A stretch of 64,000 bases of DNA. Origin: Serratia marcescens (GTDB lineage: Bacteria > Pseudomonadota > Gammaproteobacteria > Enterobacterales > Enterobacteriaceae). Every line of letters starts with the position of its first letter. Position 1 is the stretch's first letter. A model generated the notes under the pieces. That model did not search any database, had not been told where the DNA came from, and saw nothing but the letters and a program-made list of their open reading frames with translations. The position numbers and the translations under genes are program-made. The stretch covers positions 186,001 to 250,000 of the forward strand of contig NZ_JARVZZ010000001.1 of the NCBI RefSeq assembly GCF_029846115.1, in the 5' to 3' direction. Positions 16,508 to 26,210 of the stretch are shown piece after piece.

Positions 16508-17401
16508 CCGACAGTAAAGGCGAAACAGGCGCGCCAGGTGCGCGCCCATCGGCGTCAGGGTGGTGTCCTTGCGTTGGATAAGATAAAACGTCGCTTTCGG
16601 CAGACTCTCTTCCAGCTCGAGCGGCACCAAATGCTTGCCCAGAATCGGATCCGAAATCACGTCCACCGACAGAATGCTAACAAAATCGCTCTGCGCCACC
16701 AGGCTGGTACAAGCCATAAAGGTCTCGCAGGTCACGCTGATAGACGGCGCCATGCCCAAGTCCCCGAACAGATCGTGCAATAGCCGGTAATAGCTGCCTT
16801 TCGGTGTCGGCATGGTCCAGTCGCAGTGCTGCAGCTGTTTCAGCGAGGTCGCCCGCTCCATCGGATGCCCTTTGCGTACCACCACCCGATACTCTTTTTC
16901 CATCAGCCGTTCGTACTGCAACTCGTTGTCGAGGCTGCTGGGGTAGTAGGTATTGACGGTAAAGTCCAGCTCGCCCTGGCGCAGTTCAGGGATCATCGAC
17001 ACCAGCTGCCCCTCGACGATGCGTACCTTCACGTTGGGATACTCACGATGAAACTGCGTGACCACCTGCGGCATCACGGTACGCGCAATGCTGCCACCAA
17101 CGCCGATATTCACCGTGCCGCCCGCCAACCCCAACCGCTGTTGGATATCTTCCTGCGCCACCCGCAGCTCTTCAAGGATCAGGCTGGCATGCTGGAAAAA
17201 GTTATCGCCGCAGTCGGTCAATACCACACCCTGGCTACGGCGAATAAACAGCTTGGCGCCAAGCACCTCTTCCAGCTCCTGAATGGCCTTGGTCAGTGCA
17301 GGCTGGGAAAGGCGTGAGGTGCGGCTAGCGGCGCGGATGCTGCCTTGGCGGCTAACGTCCACAAATGCACGTAATTGGTGCAATTTTATCGAGGCTGGCA
17401 T
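16505..17401 (-). CDS. abgR: LysR-type regulator AbgR
   Basis: LysR regulator of 298 residues, closely similar to E. coli AbgR: N-terminal winged helix (KLHQLRAFVDVSRQGSIRAASRTSRLSQPALTKAIQELE), linker helix, then the co-inducer domain with GQLVSMIPELRQGELDFTVNTYY and WTMPTPKGSYYRLL. I start at ATG 17401 by alignment with AbgR; an upstream TTG at 17437 is possible, and neither has a strong ribosome site. It is divergent from abgA, so it should activate abgABT in response to p-aminobenzoyl-glutamate or a breakdown product. Confidence 0.9.
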   Translation of the reverse strand: MPASIKLHQLRAFVDVSRQGSIRAASRTSRLSQPALTKAIQELEEVLGAKLFIRRSQGVVLTDCGDNFFQHASLILEELRVAQEDIQQRLGLAGGTVNIGVGGSIARTVMPQVVTQFHREYPNVKVRIVEGQLVSMIPELRQGELDFTVNTYYPSSLDNELQYERLMEKEYRVVVRKGHPMERATSLKQLQHCDWTMPTPKGSYYRLLHDLFGDLGMAPSISVTCETFMACTSLVAQSDFVSILSVDVISDPILGKHLVPLELEESLPKATFYLIQRKDTTLTPMGAHLARLFRLYCR

Positions 17402-17513
17402 AGGCGAAAGGCGATAACCGTTATTTATCAATAGCAAGATATTGGCATCTTATTTAGCCAGATTCCATTGTGTACATTCGGAAAAAACATAATAAATAAC
17501 CAAATTCTTATTT

Positions 17514-17527
17514 CGCTTAATTAAGCG
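17514..17527. promoter_or_regulatory. Palindrome in the abgR-abgA control region
   Basis: CGCTTAATTAAGCG is a perfect 14-bp palindrome midway in the 272-base divergent region. Its position and symmetry suit an AbgR site, though the classical T-N11-A spacing is not obvious. Nearby GCGCCAATAAGCGCC may be a second, weaker element. Confidence 0.35.
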
Positions 17528-17673
17528 CATTTTCTGCGCCAATAAGCGCCATTCACGGCAGTTAGTAACCAAATATACCTTTTTCTTTGCAATAGCTTCA
17601 CCGTCTGATTTCAGTTCAGAGCATAACTGCTGCCTGGAGCGATCCAGCGCGCGATAACTTATGAGATATCACT

Positions 17674-18990
17674 ATGACTAATTCGCTTACGATGTTGGTG
17701 GCCGATTTGTACCCGCAATTGCAGGCCTGGCGCCGCGACTTCCATCGCTATGCCGAATCCGGCTGGTTTGAGTTCCGCACCGCCACCCTGGTGGCGGAAG
17801 AACTCGATCGGCTGGGTTATCGCCTGCAGCTGGGCCGCGAGGTAATCAAGGCCGAAGCGCGCATGGGACTCCCCTCGTCCGATGAGCTGGAAGCGCAGGA
17901 ACAGCGCGCCCGCAATCAGGGGGCGTTGGAAAAATGGTTGCCGCACTTTTCCGGCGGCTTCGCCGGCATCGTCGCAACGCTCGATACCGGCCGCCCCGGC
18001 CCAACTATCGCCTACCGCGTGGATATGGACGCCCTCGATCTCAACGAATTGCTGGAACCCGAACACCTGCCGTTCCGTGAAGGCTTCGCCTCTTGCAACA
18101 GCGGCATGATGCATGCATGCGGTCATGACGGCCATACCACCATCGGCCTGGGGCTGGCGCACGTCTTCAAAAGCCTGGAGTCCCAGCTTCGCGGCACCGT
18201 CAAACTGATCTTCCAGCCGGCGGAAGAAGGCACACGCGGCGCAAAATCGATGGTGGAGGCCGGCGTGGTGGACGACGTCGATTTCTTCACCGCGGTGCAT
18301 ATCGGCACCGGCGTGCCGGCTGGTGAGCTGGTATGCGGCAGCGACAGCTTTATGGCCACCAGCAAGCTGGACGTCACCTTCCGCGGCGTCGCCTCCCACG
18401 CCGGCGCCAAGCCGGAAGACGGTCGCAACGCTCTGCTCGCAGCGGCGCAGGCTGCGCTGGGGCTTTACGCCATCCCGCGCCACAGCGAAGGCAGCTCGCG
18501 CATCAATGTCGGCGTGCTGCAGGCCGGCACCGGCCGCAACGTGATCGCCGATCGGGCGTTTATGAAGGTGGAGACGCGCGGCGCCACCAATGAGATCAAC
18601 GCGTTCGTCTATCAACAGGCGCTGAACGCCATCGAAGGCGCAGCCAAGATGCACGGCGTCGCCTGCGACATCGCGCTGATGGGCGCTGCGCAGAGCAGCA
18701 AACCGACCCAACCGTGGGTGGATTACATCCGTCGCCAGGCACAGCAGATAACCGAGCTGACCTCGGTGGTCGATCGCCGCGAACAGGCTGCGGGTTCAGA
18801 GGACGCCACCTACATGATGGAACGGGTGAAATCCCGCGGCGGCCAGGCCTCATACGTCATTTTCGGCACCGAGCTGAGCGCCGGACACCATAACGAGAAA
18901 TTTGACTTCAACGAGCAGGTGATGGCAGTGGCGGTGAAAACGCTGGCGTCGCTGGCGCTGAACCTGCCGACATTCGGGAGCGGATCATGA
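17674..18990 (+). CDS. abgA: p-Aminobenzoyl-glutamate hydrolase subunit A
   Basis: M20-family metallopeptidase subunit of 438 residues. AbgA and AbgB together split p-aminobenzoyl-glutamate, a folate breakdown product, into p-aminobenzoate and glutamate. Zn ligands and catalytic residues are visible in [30 protein letters not shown] and the late [11 protein letters not shown]; the dimerisation insert begins near [22 protein letters not shown]. The gene overlaps abgB by 4 bases (ATGA), as expected for subunits made together. Length equals E. coli AbgA (436). Confidence 0.95.
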   Translation: MTNSLTMLVADLYPQLQAWRRDFHRYAESGWFEFRTATLVAEELDRLGYRLQLGREVIKAEARMGLPSSDELEAQEQRARNQGALEKWLPHFSGGFAGIVATLDTGRPGPTIAYRVDMDALDLNELLEPEHLPFREGFASCNSGMMHACGHDGHTTIGLGLAHVFKSLESQLRGTVKLIFQPAEEGTRGAKSMVEAGVVDDVDFFTAVHIGTGVPAGELVCGSDSFMATSKLDVTFRGVASHAGAKPEDGRNALLAAAQAALGLYAIPRHSEGSSRINVGVLQAGTGRNVIADRAFMKVETRGATNEINAFVYQQALNAIEGAAKMHGVACDIALMGAAQSSKPTQPWVDYIRRQAQQITELTSVVDRREQAAGSEDATYMMERVKSRGGQASYVIFGTELSAGHHNEKFDFNEQVMAVAVKTLASLALNLPTFGSGS

Positions 18991-20438
18991 GCAACTCAGA
19001 ACTACAGGCATTTATCGACGACTACATTGACCAACGTCAGCCTCGCTTCAGCGCGCTGAGCGACGCGATTTGGGACCACCCGGAAACGCGCTTCAACGAG
19101 ACCTATTCCGCCACGTTGCTGGCCGATGCGCTGGAGCAGGAAGGCTTCTCGGTCGAGCGCGGCGTGGGCGACATCGAGACGGCGTTTATCGCCAGCTACG
19201 GCAGCGGCCACCCGGTCATCGCGTTGCTGGGCGAGTACGACGCGCTGGCCGGGCTGAGCCAGCAGGCGGGCCGCGCTACGCCGCAGCCGCTGGTGGAAAA
19301 CGGCAACGGCCATGGCTGTGGCCACAACCTGCTGGGCACTGCGGCGCTGGCGGGCGCCTTCGCCGCCAAGGCGTGGATGCAGCAGAACCGGCTGACCGGT
19401 ACCTTACGCTTCTACGGCTGCCCGGGCGAAGAAGGCGGCTCCGGCAAAACCTTTATGGTGCGCGAAGGCCTGTTCGACGACGTCGACGCCGCCCTCACCT
19501 GGCACCCGGAAGGCTTCAGCGGCATGTTCAATACCAGTACGCTGGCCAACATTCAGGCGGCGTTTCACTTCAAGGGCGTCGCCGCCCATGCCGCCAACTC
19601 GCCGCACCTGGGGCGCAGCGCGCTGGACGCGGTGACGCTGATGAATACCGGTGCCAACTTCCTGCGCGAACATATCGTACAAGAAGCGCGGCTGCACTAC
19701 GCGGTCACCAACACCGGCGGCAGCTCCCCCAACGTGGTGCAGGCCGACGCCGAGGTGTTGTACCTGATCCGCGCGCCGCAGCTCGATCAGGCGCAGGACA
19801 TTTACCAACGGGTGATTAACATCGCCAAGGGCGCAGCGCTGATGACTGACACCCAGATGGAAGTGCGCTTCGACAAGGCCTGCTCCAACTATGTGCCGAA
19901 CCGCAGCCTGGAACGCGCGATGTATCAAAACCTGTGTGATTTCGGTCTGCCCGAGTACAGCGACGCCGAACGCTGCTTCGCCGAGGAAATCCGCCAGACG
20001 CTGAGCCGCGACGATCTGCGCAACGCCAAACTCAACATTGCCCGCACCGGCGGCGCAGCCGGGCGCGAGTGGGTGCAGCGGCTGGGAGATAAGATGCTGA
20101 TGGATGAGGTCGCTCCTTATGTGGAGTCCGATGACCTGCTGTACGGTTCTACCGACGTTGGCGACGTGAGCTGGGTGGCGCCGACCGCCCAATGCTTTAG
20201 CCCCTGTTTCGCACTCGGCACGCCTCTGCACACCTGGCAACTGGTGGCGCAGGGCCGCACCGCTATCGCCCATAAGGGCATGTGCCTGGCCGGCAAAGTA
20301 ATGGCGGCGACCGCCATCGATCTGCTGAGCGACAGTACCCTGCTGGCGCGCTGCCGCAGCGAGTTTGATCGCCGGCGCGCCGAACAACCGTACCGCTGCC
20401 CAATCCCGCAGGGGGTGAAACCCTCCCCATTGAAATAG
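18987..20438 (+). CDS. abgB: p-Aminobenzoyl-glutamate hydrolase subunit B
   Basis: M20-family partner of AbgA, 483 residues. Metal-site motifs: [41 protein letters not shown] and the late [10 protein letters not shown]. The lid domain ([28 protein letters not shown]) is present and complete. The ATG lies within the end of abgA, so translation is coupled. Confidence 0.95.
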   Translation: MSNSELQAFIDDYIDQRQPRFSALSDAIWDHPETRFNETYSATLLADALEQEGFSVERGVGDIETAFIASYGSGHPVIALLGEYDALAGLSQQAGRATPQPLVENGNGHGCGHNLLGTAALAGAFAAKAWMQQNRLTGTLRFYGCPGEEGGSGKTFMVREGLFDDVDAALTWHPEGFSGMFNTSTLANIQAAFHFKGVAAHAANSPHLGRSALDAVTLMNTGANFLREHIVQEARLHYAVTNTGGSSPNVVQADAEVLYLIRAPQLDQAQDIYQRVINIAKGAALMTDTQMEVRFDKACSNYVPNRSLERAMYQNLCDFGLPEYSDAERCFAEEIRQTLSRDDLRNAKLNIARTGGAAGREWVQRLGDKMLMDEVAPYVESDDLLYGSTDVGDVSWVAPTAQCFSPCFALGTPLHTWQLVAQGRTAIAHKGMCLAGKVMAATAIDLLSDSTLLARCRSEFDRRRAEQPYRCPIPQGVKPSPLK

Positions 20439-20538
20439 CATGAACAGACAGGGCCCGGCTCACCGGGTCACTAAGAATAATTATAAATAAATCAAATAAT
20501 AACAATCACACAACAGAGCAAACACAGAGGGTAAAATC

Positions 20539-22065
20539 ATGAGTGAGGCCACAACGCCAATCAATAAAAGCCCCGGACGCGTTTTTTACTGGGTGGAACG
20601 CATCGGCAATAAGATCCCCAATCCGTTTTTACTGTTCGTCTATTTGATCCTGGTGCTTATGCTGGCCACCGCGCTGTTTTCCTGGCTCGATGTAGCGGTA
20701 AAAAATCCGGCCACCGGCGAGCTTATCAAGGTGAATAACCTGATGAGCGTGGCGGGCATGCAGTGGATATTTCCCAACATCATCCATAACTTCAGCAGCT
20801 TTGCGCCGCTGGGGGCTATTTTGGCGCTGGTGATAGGCGCCGGCCTGGCGGAAAAGGTCGGCCTGCTGCAGGCGCTGATGTACAAAATGGCCTCGCGCGT
20901 CAGCGCCCGCTACGCCAGTTATATGGTGCTGTTTATCGCCTTCTTCAGCCATATATCGTCGGACGCCGCCCTGGTGGTGATGCCGCCTCTTGGCGCGCTG
21001 ATGTTTGTGGCGGTGGGCCGCCACCCAATAGCCGGACTGCTGGCGGCGATCGCCGGCGTCGCCTCCGGCTTTACCGCCAACCTGTTGATCGTCACCACCG
21101 ACGTATTGCTTTCCGGCATCAGCACCGAAGCCACCAAAGCAGTGGATGGCGCGATTCACGTTAGCGTGATCGACAACTGGTACTTTATGGCCACCTCCGT
21201 GATCGTACTGACCATCGCCGGCGCGCTGCTCACCGACAAGTTTATCGAGCCCCGGCTGCCGAAGTGGCAAGGCAGCGCCGAAGACAAAATCGCCGCGCTG
21301 ACCCCGCTGCAGAACCGGGGACTGATGATGAGCGGCATCGCCGCGCTGGTGTTTATCGCCATCATCGCCGCTCTGGTGGTGCCGGAGGCCGCGCCGCTGC
21401 GTGACCCGAACACCGGTTCGGTGATCCCTTCCCCGTTCATCAAGGGTATAGTGCCGATCATCATCCTGTTCTTCTTCACCGTCGCCATTACCTATGGCGT
21501 AGTCACCAAACAGATCCGGCGGCCGGATGACATTCCCCACCACTTGCTCGATCCGATGAAAAGCATGGCGGGTTTTATCGTGATGGTATTTCCGCTGTCG
21601 CAGTTCGTGGCGTTCTTTAACTGGAGCAACATGGGCAAGTTTATGGCCGTCGGCCTCACCGATATGCTGGAAGCCGCCGGCATGAGTGGCGCACCGGCAT
21701 TTCTCGGCCTGATGTTCCTCTCCGCCTTCCTGTGCATGTTCATCGCCAGCGGCTCGGCGATCTGGTCAATTTTGGCGCCGATCTTCGTACCGATGTTTAT
21801 GCTGCTCGGTTTCCACCCGGCGTTCGCCCAGATGATCTTTCGCATCGCCGACTCCGCGGTGCTGCCGCTGGCACCGATGTCGCCGTTCCTGCCGCTGTTC
21901 CTCAGCTTCCTGCAGCGCTACCGCAAAGACGCGCAGCTCGGCACCTATTACGTGCTGATCCTGCCCTATCCTGTGGTGTTCTTCAGCGTGTGGATTTTGC
22001 TGCTGCTGGTCTGGTATGCGCTTGGGTTGCCAATCGGCCCGGGCGTGTATCCGAAACTGGGCTAA
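20539..22065 (+). CDS. abgT: p-Aminobenzoyl-glutamate transporter AbgT
   Basis: Inner-membrane protein of 508 residues with about 11-13 hydrophobic segments, the AbgT family. Start region RVFYWVERIGNKIPNPFLLFVYLILV and the central SHISSDAALVVMPPLGALMFVAVGRHPIAGLLAAIAGVASGFTANLLIV are hallmark segments. It imports p-aminobenzoyl-glutamate for AbgAB; some family members export sulfonamides. A 100-base gap separates it from abgB, without a terminator, so it belongs to the same operon. Confidence 0.95.
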   Translation: MSEATTPINKSPGRVFYWVERIGNKIPNPFLLFVYLILVLMLATALFSWLDVAVKNPATGELIKVNNLMSVAGMQWIFPNIIHNFSSFAPLGAILALVIGAGLAEKVGLLQALMYKMASRVSARYASYMVLFIAFFSHISSDAALVVMPPLGALMFVAVGRHPIAGLLAAIAGVASGFTANLLIVTTDVLLSGISTEATKAVDGAIHVSVIDNWYFMATSVIVLTIAGALLTDKFIEPRLPKWQGSAEDKIAALTPLQNRGLMMSGIAALVFIAIIAALVVPEAAPLRDPNTGSVIPSPFIKGIVPIIILFFFTVAITYGVVTKQIRRPDDIPHHLLDPMKSMAGFIVMVFPLSQFVAFFNWSNMGKFMAVGLTDMLEAAGMSGAPAFLGLMFLSAFLCMFIASGSAIWSILAPIFVPMFMLLGFHPAFAQMIFRIADSAVLPLAPMSPFLPLFLSFLQRYRKDAQLGTYYVLILPYPVVFFSVWILLLLVWYALGLPIGPGVYPKLG

Positions 22066-22181
22066 CCCCCCGCTATCTCGCCCCGAGCCGGCTCGCGCGG
22101 CGCGGGTCTCTTCCCCCCGAGCCCAGAAGAAAAATTGATCTTCCTCACCCTCCAAACGCCCCAACGCATTATTTCATTGCC

Positions 22182-22197
22182 TTGCTAAACCGGTTCT
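22182..22197. promoter_or_regulatory. ScrR operator upstream of scrK
   Basis: TTGCTAAACCGGTTCT contains GCTAAACCGGTT, the same centre (AAACCGGTTT) as the site before scrY in opposite orientation. AACCGGTT is symmetric, as expected for a LacI-family repressor. Confidence 0.65.
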
Positions 22198-22243
22198 TCT
22201 ATTTTAGCACCCCATCTGACAAGGACAAAAACAGGGATTAAGC

Positions 22244-23170
22244 ATGATGAATCGCGTATGGGTACTGGGCGACGCCGTGATCGACCTGGTGCCGGAAAAT
22301 GCCAACGGTTATCTCAAATGCCCCGGCGGCGCGCCGGCTAACGTAGCGGTGGGCATCGCCCGGCTCGGTGGCGACAGCGCTTTTATCGGGCGAGTGGGGC
22401 AAGACGGCTTCGGCGCCTTTCTGCAGCAGGTGCTGAGCGATGAAGGGGTGGATATCGGCCATATGCGGCCAGACCCCGAACACCACACCTCCACGGTCGT
22501 GGTGGATCTCGATCTGCAGGGTGAGCGCTCATTCACGTTTATGGTGCAGCCCAGCGCCGATCTATTTTTGCAGCCCGACGATCTGCCGGCTTTCCAACGG
22601 GGTGAATGGCTGCACCTCTGCTCCATCGCGCTCTCGCAGGAGCCCAGCCGCAGTGCGGCCTTCACGGCGATGGAGCGCATTCGGGCGGCCGGTGGCCGGG
22701 TCAGTTTCGATCCCAACATCCGCGAAGAGGTCTGGCGCCAGCCGGAAGCACTGCGCCCCTGCCTGCAAAAGGCGCTGCTGCTGGCGGACGTGGTGAAACT
22801 GTCGCGCGAAGAGCTGGCTTTCATCAGCCATCTTGACGATCTGGAGAACGCCATTCGCTGGATGATGCAAACCTATCCGCTGCGCCTGTTGCTGGTGACG
22901 CTGGGCGGCGACGGCGTCTATGTGCATGATGGCCAACGGCTGCGCCATTTCCGCGCGGCGCCTGTCGTTCCGGTCGATACCACCGGCGCCGGCGACGCCT
23001 TCGTCGCCGGGCTGTTAGCGGCACTGGCACGCCTTCACGAATTGCCGCAGGAAGCGCAATGGCCGGCGGTTATCGCCCAGGCGCAGGCCTGCGGCGCGCT
23101 GGCCACCACCGCCAAAGGCGCCATGACCGCCCTGCCCCACGCCGACGAGTTGGCAGCTTTCCTGCGTTGA
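22244..23170 (+). CDS. scrK: Fructokinase ScrK
   Basis: PfkB-family sugar kinase of 308 residues that phosphorylates the fructose released by ScrB. Marks: CPGGAPANVAVGIARLGG (sugar site), FIGRVGQDGFG, and the ATP/catalytic motif VPVDTTGAGDAFVAGLLAAL with the Asp base. A second ATG at 22247 is equally possible. A ScrR-type operator lies 46 bases upstream and a strong terminator follows, so scrK is its own transcript ahead of scrYABR. Confidence 0.93.
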   Translation: MMNRVWVLGDAVIDLVPENANGYLKCPGGAPANVAVGIARLGGDSAFIGRVGQDGFGAFLQQVLSDEGVDIGHMRPDPEHHTSTVVVDLDLQGERSFTFMVQPSADLFLQPDDLPAFQRGEWLHLCSIALSQEPSRSAAFTAMERIRAAGGRVSFDPNIREEVWRQPEALRPCLQKALLLADVVKLSREELAFISHLDDLENAIRWMMQTYPLRLLLVTLGGDGVYVHDGQRLRHFRAAPVVPVDTTGAGDAFVAGLLAALARLHELPQEAQWPAVIAQAQACGALATTAKGAMTALPHADELAAFLR

Positions 23171-23180
23171 TCCTCTGCTT

Positions 23181-23215
23181 CCACGGCGAGCCTAAGGTTC
23201 GCCGTGGTCTTTTTG
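23181..23215 (+). terminator. Terminator after scrK
   Basis: Perfect 9-bp stem CCACGGCGA/TCGCCGTGG, 9-base loop, then TCTTTTTG. It isolates scrK from scrYAB. Confidence 0.85.
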
Positions 23216-23243
23216 TCCACGATTTGCGCGCTCGATCACAATA

Positions 23244-23259
23244 GCTGAATCGGGTTAGC
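23244..23259. promoter_or_regulatory. Probable secondary ScrR operator
   Basis: GCTGAATCGGGTTAGC is an imperfect palindrome of the same form as the two AACCGG sites (GCTRAAYCGGKTTAGC). It is centred about 62 bases before the next operator, roughly six helical turns, a spacing compatible with looping. Confidence 0.45.
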
Positions 23260-23305
23260 TAACTGAGTTGCCAGCGCGCTTCCCTCTCGTTATCTTTCGC
23301 CATGA

Positions 23306-23321
23306 AAAACCGGTTTAGCAA
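23306..23321. promoter_or_regulatory. ScrR operator upstream of scrY
   Basis: AAAACCGGTTTAGCAA, the near-exact inverse of the scrK site, lies 42 bases before the scrY start and is followed by a second TTTAGCAAA half-like element. Repression of scrYAB by ScrR through it is expected from the Klebsiella/pUR400 scr systems. Confidence 0.65.
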
Positions 23322-23363
23322 TTTAGCAAACAATAATAACAACCCTTACCCGGATGATAGACG

Positions 23364-24776
23364 ATGATGAAAAAACTCAGCTATTTAGCGATAACAACAG
23401 GGCTTTTCCTCTCTGCTTCCAGCGCAGCGGCCTCGGGCAGCGGCAGCACCGAGGCGCGTCTCAACGCGCTGGAACAACGTCTGGCGCAGGCGGAACGGCG
23501 CGCCGCACAGGCTGAAACCCGCGCGACGGCGGCGGAACGTCGGGCGCAACAGCTGGAACAACGCACCGCCAACACCGAACGGCAAACCGCGCAGATTGTG
23601 CAGCATGCCGCCACGCCGGAAACACCGATTGCCAACGCCAGCGTGCTGCAACTGAGCGGATTCAATGACCTGAAGCTGTACGGCGACGTGGAGTTCAACC
23701 TGGACGGCGCCAGCCGCAGCGGCCAGCTGACGTCGCTGAAAGGCAGCGACCACAAAGACTGGAAGCCCGGCAACAAAGAACGTTGGGATATCAACGGCCG
23801 CATTCTGGTCGGGTTGGACGGCTACCGCCGCAATCAGGACGGCAACTTCTCCGGCTTCAGCGTGCAGCCGCTGGCGGACATGACCGGCAAAATGAACCTG
23901 GACGACGCCGCCTTCTTCTTCGGCAATGAAAAGAACTGGCAAACCAAAATCGGCCGCTTTGAAGCCTACGACATGTTCCCGCTGAATCAGGACACCTTCA
24001 TTCAATACTCCGGCAATACCGCCAACGATCTGTACGCCGACGGCTTCGGCTATATCTACATGATGAAAGAAGGCCGCGGCCGCAGCAGCAGCGGCGGCAA
24101 CCTGATGTTGAGCAAATACGCCGGTGATGTCTATTTCGAGCTGAACACGCTGGTGGAGGACGGCACTTCGCTGTTCCAGGACAACAGCTACCACGGCAAC
24201 GCTCTGGACAATAAGAAAAACGTCGCCTATTTGCGCCCGGTGATCGCCTGGAAAAAAGACGCCTTCAGCATCGCGGCGGCAATGGAAAGCAACGTGGTGA
24301 ATAACGCCTACGGCTATCAGGACGGCCAGGGCCGCTTCGTCGATCAGTCCAAACGCAACGGCTACGGCATGACGATGAGCTGGAACAACAGCGCCGCCGA
24401 TCCGGATAACGGCGTGGTGGCCAACCTGAGCACCGCCTATTTGGATGCCTCAGGCGAGCAAGACTTCACCGCCGGCGTCAACGTGCTGTGGCGGCGCTTC
24501 GAACTGGGTTATATCTATGCCCATAACAATATCAAAGAGTTCAATACCGCCGGGATCGCCGCCGATATCCACAACCCGCTTAGCGAACCGGGCAACTACG
24601 ACATCCACACCGTTCACGCGTCGTATCAGATACCTAACATTATGAATATGAAGAATTTCAATCTGTATTTAGGCGCCTATGTGTCGCTGCTGGAAGCCAA
24701 CGCCGACAACAAGATAGCCAACGGCGACAACGATCAACGTTACGGCATGCGCGCCAGATTCAAGTATTTCTTCTGA
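23364..24776 (+). CDS. scrY: Sucrose porin ScrY
   Basis: Outer-membrane sucrose-specific porin of 470 residues, LamB family. After a signal peptide (ends SSAAASG) comes the ScrY-specific coiled coil (about 30-85: ARLNALEQRLAQAERRAAQAETRATAAERRAQQLEQR, read as heptads), then an 18-strand barrel starting near LKLYGDVEFNLDGASR and ending KYFF with the terminal Phe. The coiled coil distinguishes it from maltoporin. It lies between the operators and an attenuator hairpin, so the porin can be made in excess of the downstream enzymes. Confidence 0.93.
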   Translation: MMKKLSYLAITTGLFLSASSAAASGSGSTEARLNALEQRLAQAERRAAQAETRATAAERRAQQLEQRTANTERQTAQIVQHAATPETPIANASVLQLSGFNDLKLYGDVEFNLDGASRSGQLTSLKGSDHKDWKPGNKERWDINGRILVGLDGYRRNQDGNFSGFSVQPLADMTGKMNLDDAAFFFGNEKNWQTKIGRFEAYDMFPLNQDTFIQYSGNTANDLYADGFGYIYMMKEGRGRSSSGGNLMLSKYAGDVYFELNTLVEDGTSLFQDNSYHGNALDNKKNVAYLRPVIAWKKDAFSIAAAMESNVVNNAYGYQDGQGRFVDQSKRNGYGMTMSWNNSAADPDNGVVANLSTAYLDASGEQDFTAGVNVLWRRFELGYIYAHNNIKEFNTAGIAADIHNPLSEPGNYDIHTVHASYQIPNIMNMKNFNLYLGAYVSLLEANADNKIANGDNDQRYGMRARFKYFF

Positions 24777-24794
24777 CATCGATTCACGGCGCTG

Positions 24795-24823
24795 CGCCGC
24801 AAACTGCGCGGCGGCATTTTTAT
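24795..24823 (+). terminator. Attenuator-type hairpin between scrY and scrA
   Basis: CGCCGC/GCGGCG stem (further GC pairing possible outside), then ATTTTTATTTA and, directly after, the AAGGGGA ribosome site of scrA. Partial termination here would lower scrAB relative to the porin. Confidence 0.65.
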
Positions 24824-24839
24824 TTAGCAAGGGGACAAC

Positions 24840-26210
24840 ATGGACATTACCGCAACCGCCAACGCGCTGTTGCCGCTGCTCGGCGGTAAAGAGAACATCG
24901 CCAGCGCCGCCCACTGCGCCACGCGCCTGCGCCTGGTGCTGGTGGACGACAGCAAGGTGGACAAAGAGGCCATCGGCAAACTGGACGGCGTCAAAGGCTG
25001 CTTCAGCAACGCCGGTCAGATCCAGGTGATCTTCGGCACCGGGCTGGTCAACAAGGTGCATGCGGAATTCATCAAGGCGGCGGGCGTCAGCGAATCCAGC
25101 AAGGCTGAAGCCGCCGATATCGCGGCGAAAAAGCTCAACCCGCTGCAGCGCATCGCCCGCCTGCTGTCGAACATCTTCGTGCCCATCATCCCGGCGATCG
25201 TCGCTTCCGGCCTGCTGATGGGGCTGCTCGGCATGGTGAAAACCTACGGCTGGGCCGATGCCAACAGCGCGCTGTTTATCATGCTGGATATGTTCAGCTC
25301 GGCGGCGTTCATTATCCTGCCGATTCTGATCGGCTTCACCGCCGCACGAGAATTCGGCGGCAATCCCTACCTGGGCGCCACGCTCGGCGGCATTTTGACG
25401 CATCCGGCGCTGACCAACGCCTGGGGCGTCGCCGGAGGGTTCCACACCATGAACCTCTTCGGTCTGGACATCGCCATGATCGGCTATCAGGGCACCGTGT
25501 TCCCGGTGCTGCTGACGGTGTGGTTCATGAGCGTGCTGGAAAAGCGGCTGCGCAAGGTGATCCCCAACGCGCTCGATCTGATCCTGACGCCGTTCCTGAC
25601 GGTGGTCATCTCAGGCTTTGTCGCCCTGCTGTTTATCGGCCCCGCCGGCCGCGCGCTGGGCGACGGCATCTCCTTCGTGCTCAGCACGCTGATTGCCCAT
25701 GCGGGGTGGTTCGCCGGGCTGCTGTTCGGCGGCCTCTATTCCGCTATCGTCATCACCGGCATTCACCACAGTTTCCATGCGGTAGAAGCCGGACTGCTCG
25801 GCAACCCCAATATCGGCGTCAACTTCCTGCTGCCGATCTGGTCGATGGCCAACATCGCGCAGGGCGGCGCCTGCCTGGCGGTGTATTTCAAAACCCGCGA
25901 CGCCAAAATCAAAGCCATCGCGGTGCCTTCCGCCTTTTCCGCCATGCTCGGCATCACCGAGGCGGCGCTGTTCGGCATCAACCTGCGCTTCGTGAAGCCC
26001 TTCCTGGCGGCACTGGCGGGCGGCGCGCTCGGCGGCGCCTGGGTGGTGGCCAACCACGTCGGCATGAACGCGGTCGGGCTGACGGCGATCCCCGGCATGG
26101 CGATCGTGCAGGCCAGTTCGCTGGTCAGCTATATCATCGGCCTGGCGATCGCCTTTGGCAGCGCCTTCGTGCTCTCCCTGCTGCTGAAATATAAAACGGA
26201 CGCGCAATGA
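24840..26210 (+). CDS. scrA: Sucrose PTS permease, EIIBC (ScrA)
   Basis: Membrane protein of 456 residues that transports sucrose and phosphorylates it at C6 of glucose. The EIIB domain (1-90) has the phosphoryl-accepting Cys in SAAHCATRLRLVLVDD; EIIC (about 105-456) has ten or so hydrophobic segments with the sugar-site region GLLMGLLGMVKTYG and ITGIHHSFHAVEAGL. There is no EIIA domain, so a glucose-type EIIA (Crr) encoded elsewhere must donate phosphate. It overlaps scrB by 4 bases. Confidence 0.94.
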   Translation: MDITATANALLPLLGGKENIASAAHCATRLRLVLVDDSKVDKEAIGKLDGVKGCFSNAGQIQVIFGTGLVNKVHAEFIKAAGVSESSKAEAADIAAKKLNPLQRIARLLSNIFVPIIPAIVASGLLMGLLGMVKTYGWADANSALFIMLDMFSSAAFIILPILIGFTAAREFGGNPYLGATLGGILTHPALTNAWGVAGGFHTMNLFGLDIAMIGYQGTVFPVLLTVWFMSVLEKRLRKVIPNALDLILTPFLTVVISGFVALLFIGPAGRALGDGISFVLSTLIAHAGWFAGLLFGGLYSAIVITGIHHSFHAVEAGLLGNPNIGVNFLLPIWSMANIAQGGACLAVYFKTRDAKIKAIAVPSAFSAMLGITEAALFGINLRFVKPFLAALAGGALGGAWVVANHVGMNAVGLTAIPGMAIVQASSLVSYIIGLAIAFGSAFVLSLLLKYKTDAQ

